This document shows, one piece after another, positions 30,772 to 42,986 of a stretch of 64,000 nt of DNA. Source of the stretch: Termitomyces sp. T153 (Eukaryota > Basidiomycota > Agaricomycetes > Agaricales > Lyophyllaceae); assembly GCA_018296165.2 (NCBI GenBank), contig JACKQL020000182.1:1-64000 (forward strand), read 5' to 3'. Below the pieces are notes generated by a model. That model was not told the DNA's origin and made no database searches. It worked only from the letters and a program-made list of their open reading frames with translations. Position 1 is the first letter of the stretch. Every line of letters begins with the position of its first letter. A program made the position numbers and the translations under genes.

Positions 30772-31922
30772 TATCATGACCCACTCCCTGGACCCCCAAC
30801 ATTGTTTCCAGCCTGCTTGCTTCCCTGGAGTTCCCTCCCAGTGCCCCAACAAACTCCCCAACCCTTGTACACCCTCCATGCCCACTCCGGGTAACTCTAA
30901 TGCTTCTCCGGCAAACCCCAACAGCGCCCTGGCCCACTCCAATGCCTTCTTCACAGCTGTCAACACTTTTCCTAACTATCCTGAGCCCCAAGAACCCTCC
31001 CCCACCACTCCTGACTCTGTTGTATGTCACCAGCTCATCACCCTGGTTCACCTGATGGGACAGCCTACGTTCCCAGCTGATCCCATCAGAATATCACTGT
31101 GGCCTGCCCCCTGATCACAACTGACACCTGTCAACCCTGCACAGCTCCACCAAACCCCACCACCACACCCACTGCCCCTCAGAGCTCTCCAGTAGTCAGT
31201 ATATAAGTTGTAGAGTAGCTCCTCATACTCTAGTCTTGATATTGCCTTACCTGATGTGTTTCTGATTGTTTCTATCTCTTGTTTTGTGTTCTGTGTTACA
31301 TTTTCCTTTACTCTCAGTCTCCTGGCCTTACCTCTGTCTCCCAGTCTTGTCTTGTCTCCATCTCTGTTATCATTCTTGTTATTGTTTTGTATCTCTGCCC
31401 AAATCTATTTTTGTTCTTGTCTCAATCTCATCTTGACTCCATTTTGCTCCATTCAACTCTGTCTCATCTTGTTTGACTCTGTTTCTATTATTGTGTCCAA
31501 GTTCTCTTGACCTTATGCCCTTACAAACTCTACACTTACAATTACAACCCCTGAACATTTGTTAAACCAACTCTGGACCTCACTACTTGCTCAGTTCTGA
31601 AAGCTATCAACCTCTGTTGATCCCCCATCAAGCTCCAGCTCTGCTCCCATCACTTGCATAGCCTCCACTTACTCCACACCCACAATATCTGCTTCTGGAC
31701 TTGTACCTGACACCCCATCAAATTTGCCCCTTCCCCCACAACTCATCCTAGACTCCTCTGGACCACCCTGGACTTGTTTGGATCACTCCCCATTGCTTGC
31801 CCTCACAAGTCCCCCATGCTTAGGCTCTGTCTGAGTGCCCAGTTATCAGTGCAGGGAATCACATTCACCTAGTAAGGATTTGCCCAGTGTAGCTGAGCCC
31901 CTGTGGTCAGCAGAACATAACA
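30772..31922 (+). repeat. Solo LTR-C in YR-1, with target duplication
   Basis: It starts TATCATGACCC (normally TGTCATGACCC) and ends GAACATAACA. It is flanked by CTTGC at 30767-30771 and 31923-31927. It is 1151 bp. A TATA-like element lies at CAGTATATAAG near 31198, followed by the pyrimidine-rich repeat typical of this LTR. Confidence 0.9.
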
Positions 31923-31927
31923 CTTGC

Positions 31928-33225
31928 TGGCTGATTGCTGGGAAGCAGCATTAGCTAAGGTGGGGGTGTTGGATGAATTTGCAGAGGTGCCAAAAGGCCT
32001 GTGCAACAGATTTGATATTGGCATAGGAGCTTGTACCTTGGACTCACCTTTTTTTCCACTTAATCACTATTGCTCTTCAGAATCACATGAGTTTGTAATA
32101 TTAAAATGCAAAAGAAATCAAACTTGGACATGTCTCTCTGGGATTTCATCCCAACTTGGCTCTTGAATTGTTTGGTCCATATAGAACAGCTCCATTAAAC
32201 ATGATAACTAGTGTGGGGGAGAACTCTGCATGACTCTAGACTTGTCTTTTCCTTGAAATGATCCAAACATTGCATCAATAAACTCTTTCATTGACTCATC
32301 TTGTTTCAAGTGCAACTGGGGAACATTCTTGGCTTGTTGGCTTTTGGTGGCAGATGCTCCTCCTGGCATGCAGGTGGCCATATTCAATGTGGATTTGGCT
32401 TTTTGGAATATCCCTACTTGCCCCAAAGACTGGAGGTTACTTGCAGTTACAATCAATCATCTTGTGCACTTCGACTTTTGCCTGAATTTTGGAGTGGCAT
32501 CAGCCCCAGGTATCTTTGGGAAGGTGGCTGATGCCCTGGTTTGCATATTTTTACATCACAGCATCAAGGCCATGCTCAAGTGGGGAGATGACTTCATATT
32601 TTTTCCGTTATCCTATCAGTCATGCTCTACTATACAATTATCATTACAATGAATCACATATTTGAAAAAACACCAAGCATTTGGGTTGGCCTTGGGCAGT
32701 CAATAAGCATAGTCCTTTCACATCCTCCTTCACCTACATTGGGTTTCTTTGGTCCTTTGATGTGAAGATGGTGTCTCTACCAGATGCCAAACAATTGAAG
32801 TATTTGGGGAAGCTGGCAGAATGGAAAGAAGGTATTGCAGTCAGCCTGCATACCACCAAATTGTTAATTGGTACACTTAATTATATGTGTTTGGTGATTC
32901 CATCAGGGTGTTTGCATCTCCCATTGCTTCATGCCTTTTGTGCAGGATTTGGTCAGAAGATACTTTGGGAGTGGTCAGTGCATTGCAGGTGGGTCAATTG
33001 CATAACAATCAACAGAATCTAATCCTACATCATATCATGGATGGTTTCCAGAGTTGTTTGATTTGGTTGATGGTATCATGGGTTTTGACAAAGGATGACA
33101 AGGCAGATGCACCTTCAAGAGGAATCTTCCCATTGTCTAAGCTCCTGTTGCCTTTCCTGCCTTCAATTCCATCATACCTGTCACCTTTTGTCAATTGTGC
33201 CATCACAAAGAGTGATCTTGAGTAG
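31928..33225 (+). pseudogene. YR-1 reverse transcriptase and RNase H remnant
   Basis: The N-terminal part near 31930-32160 has VLDEFAEVPKGL and ESHEFVI. The RT palm spans 32329-32650 (VDLAFWNIPTCPKDW, FCLNFGVASAPGIFGKVADA). The catalytic motif reads KWGDDFIFF, so an aspartate pair remains. The connection lies at 32681-33000 (TYIGFLWSFD), and the RNase H end near 33060-33130 (DDKADAPSRGIFP). This RT type is characteristic of DIRS-like elements, not gypsy. Frames are broken in at least three places. Confidence 0.72.
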
Positions 33226-33559
33226 AATGGATTCAAAACAATGTTGTGATTGTGGTTTTCAATATGTGGTGGTACTACTTTTTTGTTACATATTTGCATG
33301 TGAAGGAAATGCCATTAAATGTCTCTGATATTCTGAGCAGGTCAGTCAGTCACATTGTTATATGCTGGCTCCATCAACTTCTTCTCAACTTTTTCACAAA
33401 TGAATGCCTCCCATTGTTCATATAGATCTGTGTTGTTCTCATACAGTGCCATACACTTGCCAGGGTGGAATTGGTGTTCTCTCAAGGATTTGTTTGCAGG
33501 CACAGTTGCTTCAAGGTCTACATGCTGAGGGGCACAATGAATCACAGTCTTGTACTCTG

Positions 33560-34580
33560 GTACAACCTCTGGAATTGTTGCGAGATTGTACACTGGTACA
33601 ACCTTTTCAATTGTTGCAAGATGAGCAAGAATGCATTGACAAAGTCATTTTGAACATCTGGAGAGATTCTACAACTTCATGTTATGCATGCTCTGTGGAA
33701 CAGTATCTAGAGTTTTGCACCTCAAAAAATACACCCTTCTTGGCTGCCATCCCAGTGTCAGAGGAGGTACTCAGTCTCTTTGCAGCTTTCATGGTGGGCA
33801 AGACAGCTTCTAATAAGATTTTGGGCTTGAGGGCATGGCACATTCAAAATGGTTTGCCATGGAATCATTCCTTGCATTTGTCATATACACTTTGAGGGAC
33901 CAAAAACATGTGCCCTCCAGAATCAATTAAATCACAACAACTGGCAGTATTGCTTTGTACATTGGAACTGATTTATTCAAGGTTGGATTTGGGCATAGGT
34001 TTGGATGCATGCATATGGGCCATCACCATGATGGCTTTCTGGTCTCAGATTCATCTTGGAGAATTTCTTCCCCCATGTCAAGCACACTTCACACAGGAGC
34101 ATGTACCATCTTGGAAACACTTTGGCCACCCTAATGATGTTGGATTGTGTACATTGCATTTGCTGCACACTAAATGAGGGAAGTCAATTGGGGAGATGGT
34201 AATTGTCACTCATCAGCTTGGTTGGTGCAATCCAATAACAGCTTTATCCATCCATGCATGCATAAACAAAGCTCACATGGATGAACCTATTGCAATGGTT
34301 TGAAGGACCAAATGTTATGAGAATGGCATTGGTGACTAGGAGGTTGCTGAAACGCTTGAATCCTATTCTAGAGGATGCTGTTATGTCTCAAATCTTGGGT
34401 CATTGTTCCCATATAGGTGGTACAACTGCATTTCTGTTGGCTGGTGTTCCACCTGATATTGTGAAACTTTTGGGGAGGTGGACTTCAGATTTATTTTTGA
34501 GGTATTGGAGGTCACTGGAAGTAATTGCTCCAATATATGTGGAAATGTTGAGACCTGTCCTATTGTATCTAGATTGTTAG
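33560..34580 (+). pseudogene. YR-1 tyrosine recombinase remnant
   Basis: The SAM-like N-terminal domain is seen at 33600-33900 (SVEQYLEFCTSKNTPFL). The catalytic domain follows to 34580. Near 34396 the box reads GHCSHIGGTTAFLLAGVPPD, where the arginine of the H-x-x-R type motif is replaced by histidine. It is followed by VKLLGRWTSDLFLRYWRS. Stops and frame changes are present. The enzyme would recombine circular cDNA into the genome, so no target duplication is expected. Confidence 0.72.
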
Positions 34581-34631
34581 CTGGATGGGTGGGGGTATCC
34601 TTGCTCTGCTTTGCCTCCAGTGTTTGGGGGT

Positions 34632-34746
34632 GGGGATTGTATTCTCAGCACAGGAAACCCTAATTGTCAAGGAAATAGGAGCTCAGACAATTATAACCCA
34701 CTTCACAGATAAAGTATGTATTGTGATAAAATAAGTATCATTGAGT
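34632..34746 (+). repeat. YR-1 terminal direct repeat, inner copy
   Basis: GGGGATTGTATTCTCAGCAC through AAGTATCATTGAGT is repeated at 34968-35083. The copies are separated by 221 bp, compatible with the split direct repeats of YR retroelements. Confidence 0.7.
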
Positions 34747-34967
34747 TGCTGTCAGAAACCAACCTCCATCAACACATCATGAAGGACATGTAGGCATTGG
34801 TTCAGCTCTGTTTTCAAGCCCACCCTACCCACACCTTCATGGTGGATTTATTATTGTATGATATTGATTTGGGTTTTCAATATCTGTTTCATAATATCAT
34901 ATTTGAATGATCTCTGACTTTGCAAAATTTTATTTTATTGCACATACATATTATATCTGTCCTGCTT

Positions 34968-35083
34968 GGGGATCATATTCTCAGCACAGGAAACCCCTGA
35001 TTAATGAGAAAATAGGAGCTTGGGCAATTATAACCCACCTCACAGATAAAGTATGTATTGTGATAAGATAAGTATCATTGAGT
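34968..35083 (+). repeat. YR-1 terminal direct repeat, outer copy
   Basis: It is nearly identical to the inner copy and is taken as the right end of YR-1. Confidence 0.7.
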
Positions 35084-35181
35084 CATGAATGCACAGTGCA
35101 AAAAAAAATTCCTGTACTCATACATAGACAACAAGAAGGTGATTGCTGAGATTCAAAATTTGTACAAAATGTGTTTGTCTG

Positions 35182-35231
35182 CTCATCATGATGGGTACAT
35201 AACATTGATGCACTTTCCCAATGATGATGAG
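35182..35231. repeat. Palindromic dispersed element, copy 3 (decayed)
   Basis: Outer arms CTCATCAT and ATGATGAG are perfect, while the inner arm has changed to GTACAT against ATGCAC. CpG positions of the other copies have become TG or CA. It overlaps a minus-strand ORF at 35083-35424 that I do not recognise. Confidence 0.62.
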
Positions 35232-35456
35232 AATTTGGATTCACCAACCACTTAGCTGGATTGTTATCTTCATGGAAATTGCTTAAAACAACCTTCATCC
35301 TTGCACCTAATCCCCTACATAAGAGCTCATTACTGACTTTGGTAGCCAACTGACTGAGAATTGTCTGAGAAGTACCCAACTTCATTATTGCATCTATTGA
35401 ATCAAGTGGACTTGTGTTAGCCAAGTTATAGACAATTTAGTTGTCTGTCACAGCTA

Positions 35457-35830
35457 CAGTGGCTCAAAAAACTGCCCCAATATTTTATACTTTTTGAAAG
35501 ATGACATTGGCATGAAGGATTGGAAGTATCTAAAATTTCAGTTAAATTATGTAAAATACTATAGCATCACAGCTACAAATTCCATCTTGGCTTATGTAAT
35601 CTAAATCAAAACTGATGGAGTAATAGCCATTTTAAAATATTCACTGATTGGGACAGTTTTTTGAGCATCTTCCACTTTGCAGATTTATCCCTATTTTAGT
35701 CAGAAATAAAGAGTGAGTTGCACATGGGAATATCAACAGAGTCATGTGACCATGTTTGGGTATATTTGGGAGTGGTTCAAGTTGGTTGAACCACATCTTG
35801 ACCTTCAACCACCATTATGAAAGCTACTTC
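35457..35830 (+). repeat. Tc1-1 terminus and 5' untranslated region
   Basis: It is the reverse complement of 6315-6671. It starts CAGTGGCTCAAAAAACTG directly after TA, the expected Tc1/mariner target dinucleotide. The transposase gene that should follow is missing; the sequence is cut at 35830 by a different repeat. Confidence 0.7.
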
Positions 35831-36243
35831 TGTAAGAGGACCACTTCACTATATATAGAGCCAGTAGCTACAAGGTCAAGTTCAATTCTCCTAAGATGCA
35901 CTTTATTTGAGGTCATGTGATTAGAGGTTGCTGGCCTAGTCATGTGATAGTACCTTTGATACTGTGCATTAAAAAGAGAAACTTGATTGTGGCTTACAGG
36001 CAATGCCTGGGGGGTAACTATATTACATAATATAGTCTTTCCTCTAGTCCAGCTTCCATTCTAACAGATGTGTGACTCTCCTGCTGAAGGTAGCTGGGTT
36101 GTCCACCTCTAGAAAAAGGGGCTGATGTAAGAGGACCACTTCACTATATATGGAGCCAGTCAGCATGTCCAACAGCTTGGACATTGCACCCTTTTGGGCA
36201 AGTTGGTTGAGTGCTTGGACTGGCAAATGTTCCTCTCCAGGGC
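35831..36243. repeat. Unknown repeat with a 35-bp direct duplication
   Basis: TGTAAGAGGACCACTTCACT followed by ATATAT occurs at 35831 and again at 36123. The first copy with its tail (292 bp) may be a small LTR or non-autonomous element. No coding content was recognised. Confidence 0.4.
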
Positions 36244-36548
36244 TGTAAGGGTGACCTCCAGGGTGGCAGATCTGAGTCACACAGCTAGCAGAGGGGAATT
36301 CAAAGAGAACAAGTCTAAGGATCTCCACTGCTTGGCATGGCACATCAGTGGGCAGCAGAGGCATGGGAACTACTATACAGAGAGCTGGAGCTAGTCCTAA
36401 CCCTAGGACAATGATTGATGAGGTAATATGGAGAGTTCTGCAGTTCTTCAGAGATATCTGGGGTTCTGGAACAGGCCCTGGAGATGTCAAACAAGCTGCA
36501 GAGATGCTGGAGCAAGTTGTGGAGGTCAGAAATGGAAGTCCCCTGACA
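36244..36548 (-). repeat. LTR-A, 3' LTR of a reversed Gypsy-A copy
   Basis: It starts TGTAAGGG and ends CCCTGACA on the plus strand, the reverse of other LTR-A copies. It is shorter (305 bp) because the segment between the two internal CTAGCAGAGGGGAAT repeats is missing. Confidence 0.82.
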
Positions 36549-37111
36549 CCACCCCCCTCTAGCATGCAGTGCCTTGATGCATGGAGTAGAGAAAGTCCCT
36601 GATCACCTGGTCCACTGGCAAAATAGGGTAGATTCCTTGTATGGCACACAGAGCATCTGGGTGTTTCCTGTGGAACTCCTTGATGAGCCTCAGGGCATGT
36701 ATGTTCTCCCATGGTTCCCAGGAGATATCCTCAATCCCATAGCCCTTCCACTTCATCTTGTATTGTAGTTGTTGCCAGAATAAACAACTATCCAGGATTT
36801 CTTTCATCTTGTACTCCTCACTATTATTGACCACTGGAGGTGGTGGGGGTGGCAGACATTGCCCCAGAATAGGATACTTTGGGCTGGAGTCAGTTTGATC
36901 ACATTGAACACTGGATGAAGCTGGTGCATCCCCATGGGGAGCCAGAGTCAGTAGGTCAGGGGCCCTACCAGTTGTTCCACTGTGAAAGGTCCCAATTGAT
37001 AGTGCAACAGCTTTTTTGAAGGCCAAGTAGTCTTAATGTTGGAGGCATCCAGGTAGACTCAATCCCCAGGCTGATATTTGTGCTCCAGGGTCCTTCCACA
37101 GTTGTAGTATT
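36549..37111 (-). pseudogene. Gypsy-A integrase tail and chromodomain
   Basis: The minus strand holds the integrase tail and a well-preserved chromodomain in a single ORF (37026-36559). EYKMKEILDSCLF, MKWKGYGIEDISWEPWENI and LIKEFHRKHPD include the aromatic residues expected to cage methyl-lysine. It is the best-preserved chromodomain of the four Gypsy-A copies. The upstream integrase is cut off by the LTR-C at 37112. Confidence 0.82.
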
Positions 37112-38236
37112 TGTCATGACCCATTCCCTGGACACCCAACCTTATTTCCAACCACTCCACTTCCCCAGAGTTACCCCCAATGCTTCTCCAAACTCCCTGA
37201 CCTTTGCCAACTTGCAATGCCTACTTCAGATAACTCCAATGCTTCTTCAGCAAGGCCCAATGGCCCCCTGGCTAACTCCAATGCCTTTTTCACAGCTGTC
37301 AATGCTTCTCCTGACTCTCCTGAGTCCCTGGAACTCTCCCCCACTGTTCCTGACTCTGGCATACATCACCAACTCATCACTCTGGTTCTTCTGACCAACT
37401 CCAGAGCATCACAATGACTCCAGAACAGCCTGTGTCCTCATTTAATCCCATTGGAATATCACTGTGGCCCATCTCCTAATCACAACCAACACCCATTGAC
37501 TCCACACAGCTCTGACAAGCCCTGCCACTACACCCACTGTCCCCCAGAGCTCTCCAGTAGTCAGTATATAAGTTGTAGAGTAGCACCTTGTACTCTAGTC
37601 TTGATATTGCTTAACATTACCTATGGTTTGATTGTTTCTATCTTGTGTTTCATATTCCATGTTAGATTCCTTTCCTCTCAGTCTTCCAGTCTTATCTCAG
37701 TCTCCCAGTCTTGTCTTGTCTCTATCTCTGTTATTGTCTTGTTATCATTTTGTATCTCCACTTGAATCTATTTTTGTTCTTGTCTTGTTCAACTCCATTT
37801 CCTTTATTGTGTTCAAGTCATTTCAACCTCAACATCTTTACAAACCCCATGCTTACAATTACAAACTTCAAACATTCTTATACCAACTCCAGACCTTGCT
37901 ATTTGCTCAGCCCCAAAACCCATCAACATTTGTTGATTCCCCATCAAACTCCAGCCCCACTCCCATCACTTGCATAGCCTCCATTTGCCCCATACCTCCA
38001 ATACTCACTTCCAGACTTGTGCCTGAGCCCCCTTCAAGTTCCACCCTTCCCCATACCTTGTCTTAGACTTCCCCAGACCACCCTGGACTTGTTCAGACCA
38101 CTCCCCCTTGCTTATCCTCACAAGTCCCCAAAGTTTAGACCTCCTCCAAACTCCAAGCTATTAGTACAGGACATCATGTCCACCTAGTAAGGATTTTCCC
38201 AGTGTAGCTGAGCCCCCATAGTCAGCAGAACCTGAC
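37112..38236 (+). repeat. LTR-C related LTR
   Basis: It starts TGTCATGACCC and ends AACCTGACA, 1125 bp, with CAGTATATAAG near 37563. Flanking 5-bp sequences do not match, and the Gypsy-A sequence does not resume to its right. It is therefore either the LTR of a truncated element or the product of a later deletion. Confidence 0.8.
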
Positions 38237-38657
38237 ACCTGGCAACCCAGCTCTGGAACCCCCCATTTTGACCCTGACATATATCTAGGGAGTCTCCAAC
38301 ACCAACTGTAATGGAGCAGTTGTTACATGCATACATATATATTATTTAATATTTACTTACACTGATAGTGTCATCTGATGCTATCCCTAAAAGTATTGTA
38401 CTAGTACTTATATAAGGCAGCACCTTACTCCATACTTTGTAGACAGAATGACTGGTTTTGACTTATGTTGGGTGAATTGTAAGCTGTGCAACCCATAACA
38501 AAAACATTACATTTTCTAAAGTCAAAGGTGTAATAACTCATTTGTGAGTCAGAAACTCAAACTTCTGTAAAAGAAGTTCACTGCCACTAGATATGACCAG
38601 CATGTTAAAATTTTTGACATGCACCTTCTACAATGGGCACAGTGGTGACGATGGAAG
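38237..38657 (+). promoter_or_regulatory. Possible Gypsy-B 5' LTR and leader
   Basis: A TATA box (TATATAAGGCAG near 38411) and AT-rich upstream sequence precede the gag ORF. No second LTR copy is in the window to define the ends, so this is inferred from position. Confidence 0.35.
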
Positions 38658-41629
38658 GTCAGGTGCTTGGGCCTAGGTCCAAGACAGAGTTTGGTGGAGC
38701 ATTAAAGAGTGCTCCACATGGGACATTGGAACCTGACATGTCACACCATGACAGGGGCAGGGAGAGTGCTGTGATACCAGGAGGACTGCTAGCAGTCACT
38801 CTAGTATGACCACCTGCAGGTGGTCATAAGGGCATTTGAGCAGAGGGCTCACAAGGGCCCTCTACTTGACTGTATCTGGCCATGGAGCTAGGAGGTGCAG
38901 TGGCATTGGCAGACAAGGGGAAAACCCCTTTGTATGCACCCACAGCACTGAGGCTGGAAGGACTTCAATCCTTCCCAATTGCCATGGGAGGTCCAATCAA
39001 TTCCTCAATGGGAACACCACTAAGGAGTGGAGAGGACTCTCCATACAGGGCTCATGGGTCTGTAAGATCACAAGCTGGGCCAGGGCTGGGTATGTGGATG
39101 GCAGCCCCAGCTGCATTTATCAAAACAATATCAGAGGATGTTGGAGACACCTCTGATATGGACAGTGAGGCTCACCCAGACAACATCCTTTGTAGAAGGG
39201 TGATGGCATTCTGGCAGAGTCATGTTGAGGTTCCTAGAACCTCTACTCAGCAACATCTAGCTGCAAGAGTAGCTAAGCACATTGCAATTCAAAGATTGTT
39301 GGGAGACAATATTGTTCCAACTAATCCATTGAAATATATGGACTTGTACATGCTGTTCTTAGCACAGGAGGTAACAGAGTACCTCCAATGCAAGAAGCTG
39401 CAGAGGTTGCAGGCATTGTCTGCAATGCCATCTTCATATATTGGGGGAGCATATGCACCCCCTCTGTTCTCAGTCAATAAAGCATTGACTCTATTGCAAG
39501 CACTGCAACAACCTGGCAAAACACTATGGGATTACATGGCTAGACAGGTGGCAGTGGACCATCAATGATAGGCCAAATTGGGCACAATTGTAGCACTGGA
39601 CTTGGCATCTACTGATGCAGGGTTAGTGATTATGATAGAGCAACCACTAGTGCAGCATAGACCTGGTGGGTCTACATGGAGAGCACTGACATGGGAAGAT
39701 CAAATTGCTCTACAGCAATTTTGCAATGGGGACCTGGAGGACTTTGGGCAGTCCTATGTAGATGATCAAGGGGTGGTTTTCCAAGGGAATACTGCCTATG
39801 ATGCATGGCCTGAAGAGTATGTTCCACTAGAACAAACCAAGCCTATCAAGGAGGAGGAGCATGACTCATGCTTCCCTCTCAGAGATGGACATGCTGGGGC
39901 TGGTCAGAGCCCCTTTGTGGGTAGAGGAGACCCAGGACAAGAATCACTAGAGAGTGATCCTGTGTTGTTCCCTCCACCTATACCATACTATAGACCTTAG
40001 AGCCCAGGAAGAGGAGGTGGAGGTCCAGGAAGAGGACCACCTTTTCCTGGTTGTGGACCACCGCCACTCCCAGAAAGAGGTCCACCAGATCTAGAAGAAC
40101 CAGATGAAGGCCCTTGTGGTGGGGATGAAGGTGTGGGATGCAGAGCAGAAAGGAGGAGGACTACAGTCCTCCCAGAGAGACAGCCACAGCAGCTTCAATG
40201 CTGCCACAACAGTGTGGATGCTTTGCAACTCCAGGAGTGAAGGAAGTCCATGAATATCACTGCCAGACAATGCACAATTGTCTAAGGGCAGTGATGGAAC
40301 AGTTGCTTGCAGTATAACTGGTTATACCAGAAGGACTCAAGCCCAGGCAAAGGGATCTATCAGAGAAAATCACTCCCTATGCAGGGTCTGCCAAGTTCAG
40401 CAAACTTGAAGACTAGTTGATGAGCATTTGCATATTCTATGCTGTAGCTCAGTATGGTGGGGATGGGTGCAAGCATGAGAAAGTCCTGATTTTAATGGAC
40501 TTTCTAGCTGCTGGTGCACTGAAGTGGTACCTATGACATGTCATACATGTCAATAGGGCACAATCCCACTGGAAGTTCAAGGATGTGGTCCTTGGACTGT
40601 ACAACTGGTTTGTACAACCTTCAACAATGCAGGATGCATGCAATGCATTCTGTGATGCAGTGTATGCAGCTGAAGAAGGGGTGCAAGGCTTCTATGATGC
40701 CTTGCTCAACCATGCTCAAAACATGGCTGTGTTCCCTAACAAATTTACAATTTGTCAGCAGTTCTTGAGAAGGATACCCTCTGATATGCTTGTAGCATTA
40801 ATACATAATGGTGGGCTGGCTCTAGAAGTAAATACTGTTGAGGAGTTTGTCTTGGAGGCCAAAGCCTATGAGAGCAGCATCAAGACTGCTGTGCACTATT
40901 TGGAGCACAGCAAGAAGAGTTGGTCAGGATGGCAGCTGTTCTTGGCAGCAGTGCAGTCTCCAGCAATAGAGACTGTACTGGCCAAGCAGACAGAGGTGAT
41001 CAGCCAGCATGAGTGGCCACAACCATTGTGGTCATCAAAGAGACTAGCTGTATGCATGGCCTTGAGACCATTGATACCCAGGGTTGGTGTGGGCTTGGGG
41101 CCCTTCTAACCTGGGGCTGCATTGCAGGCAGCAAGAAAGCATCTCACTGCAGGAAAGAATGTTGTGGTCATAGCATCTGGCCAACTCAGCAAGGAAGCTA
41201 GGCAGTCTGTGAACTGCTATAAGTGTGGGAAGGCTGGGCACATTGCATGCAAATGCAGGGAGCTGGCTAAACCAGCTCCTCAGGTATTTGTGCAGGCAGC
41301 TCATATGGCTGTGCTGTTGGATGCAGGGAAAGCTGACAATGAGCAGGAGGAGGAGCCTGCTGAGGCTGATGCCAATAAGGTGTTTGAGTCTGATGGGACT
41401 CAGGAGCATAGTGAGGAGTACATTGAATTGGAAACATACAACAACAAGTACTATACTCATGGTAGTGATAGTGAGGGACTATTTGTCCTCACAGAGGTTC
41501 TGTTTGGCAGACAAAGAGAGAAAGAACCTAGTAATGAGGTTCATATGAGAAAAGTGTGGCTCATGGCATCCAAGGATGCCATGGAACACCCAGTGCTGCC
41601 AGCATGAGATAAAGAATGTCTTGTCACTT
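38658..41629 (+). pseudogene. Gypsy-B gag remnant
   Basis: The first ATG at 38658 opens a frame that continues after stops into 38882-39568 and 39578-40000. A low-complexity Gly/Pro/Arg stretch follows near 40005-40120. The capsid-like core is at 40560-41000 (SQYGGDG region, FVQPSTMQDACNAF, QQFLRRIPSDMLVALI). The zinc knuckle CYKCGKAGHIACKC is at 41215-41256, CX2CX4HX4C intact. An acidic tail ends KDAMEHPVLPA at 41607. A second, reversed copy of the tail is at 3763-4569. Several stops and frame changes make it inactive. Confidence 0.78.
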
Positions 41630-41631
41630 CA

Positions 41632-42986
41632 GTGGAGGTTAATGGCCACAGAGTGTGGATGTTGTGGGATTCAGGAAGTACCACATCTAGGATTACTTCC
41701 TCATTTGCACATGTGGCTGGAATATGGGTGGCACCACTGGCCACCTCCATTACTCTGCAGCTGGAAACAATTGGAAGTTGTTCTATAGTAAACTATGGTG
41801 CCAGGGTCACCATGAAGGTCCCTAGTGAGATTTGTAATGTCTATGTGGACATTAAAAATTTCAATTGTTATGATATAATTATAGATACACCATTCATGAG
41901 AACACATAAGGTTCTCCTGGATTTCATAAATGACCAGGTGGTCATTGATGGAAGGGCAACTCCAGCTCACAAATTGGAGCTGTAGGATGCCAATGGCTGT
42001 GCACAATGCTTCCACACAGTGGAGAAGTGGCATAATGAACAGCATTGACTCCCAGGTGGGATCAAATGGCCCACCATAGAGAAGGTAGTGAATGAGGATG
42101 AACTTTGAATAACTGAAAGTTTACCCAATGGTCACCCATCTCTAATGGTATCTGAGGAAGAGTATTAGAGGAGTACTCTTCAAGAGGGGGGGAAAGTATG
42201 CTAGAAGGTTCAAAGTGAACCTTCAAAGGCAAGGGAAAGGAAGATTTGGAACAGACCAATTCCAAAGCCTACTCTGGAAGGGGTGTATGACCCAAGAATG
42301 CCACAAGAGTGGAATCAGGTCATAGCTGACCTGACATGTCAGGAAGGGGTATAGCAATTGACCCCTCAAGATGAACTGTATAGAATGGCTATGGAGGATG
42401 AAATATCTGAGCCTAGCAAGTTCAAATACTCATGAAAAGAAGCAAGAGGCAGGACAGTTTGTGGTCCTGTTCGGCTGAACATACCAGATAAATCAGAACT
42501 TTGTTTGATGGCCTTGCATGATAAGTACACAAAGTCTGTACCACCTGTGAAGCCAAAGAGAGTTGGGGAGAAGTTGCAACCTCCCACACTGTCAGAAGGC
42601 AATATACCATGCCTTTGTCAGCAGTGGTACAACAAGTTTGAAGACATTGTGAATGGAACAAAGGAAGAACTTCCTCCTTGGTGCAAAGTAAATCATGAGA
42701 TAAATCTCATTGATGAGTCCAAACAGTACTCATACTTCATGCAGAGGTGTCCTAAGTCACTTCAGCAGCAATTGCAGGACAAGATTGACTGCTATGTGCA
42801 GGCTAAGTGGTGGGAGCAATGTGTGGCCAATCAGGCTGCACCACTGTTGTGCATCCCCAAAAAGGATGGATCATTGTGGATGGCATTAGATGCTCATCAG
42901 TGCAATGACAATACCATTAAGGATGTAATGCCCCTACAGGACCAAGAAGTCATTAGGGAAGATGTGGCTCATGCACCAGTAAGGTG
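41632..42986 (+). pseudogene. Gypsy-B protease and start of reverse transcriptase
   Basis: Protease: VWMLWDSGSTTS with the DSG catalytic triad residues at 41668-41676, flap-like part near 41800-41870, and DIIIDTPFMRTHKV as the hydrophobic end. After a broken linker with a purine run (42186-42196), RT starts near 42505. It runs through HEINLIDESK, AAPLLCIPKKDGSLWMALDA and NDNTIKDVMPLQDQEVI, then stops abruptly at 42986 where YR-2 begins. Confidence 0.8.

Larger units (their letters stand above)
28900..35083 (+). mobile_element. YR-1, tyrosine-recombinase retroelement (DIRS/Ngaro-like)
   Basis: A gag-like ORF, a DIRS-type reverse transcriptase with RNase H, and a tyrosine recombinase occur in that order without LTRs, with a split direct repeat at the right end. 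This is the plan of YR retroelements. The left end is uncertain; 28900-29498 is non-coding with AT-rich TATA-like spots (TATATAGG near 29194, TATAAATA near 29331). A solo LTR-C is inserted at 30772-31922. Confidence 0.75.

Noticed and set aside
37112..38236. Solo LTR-C with target duplication, like the copy at 30772
   Set aside because: The 5-bp flanks do not match, and the Gypsy-A reading on the left is not resumed on the right, so a simple solo LTR insertion is not supported.
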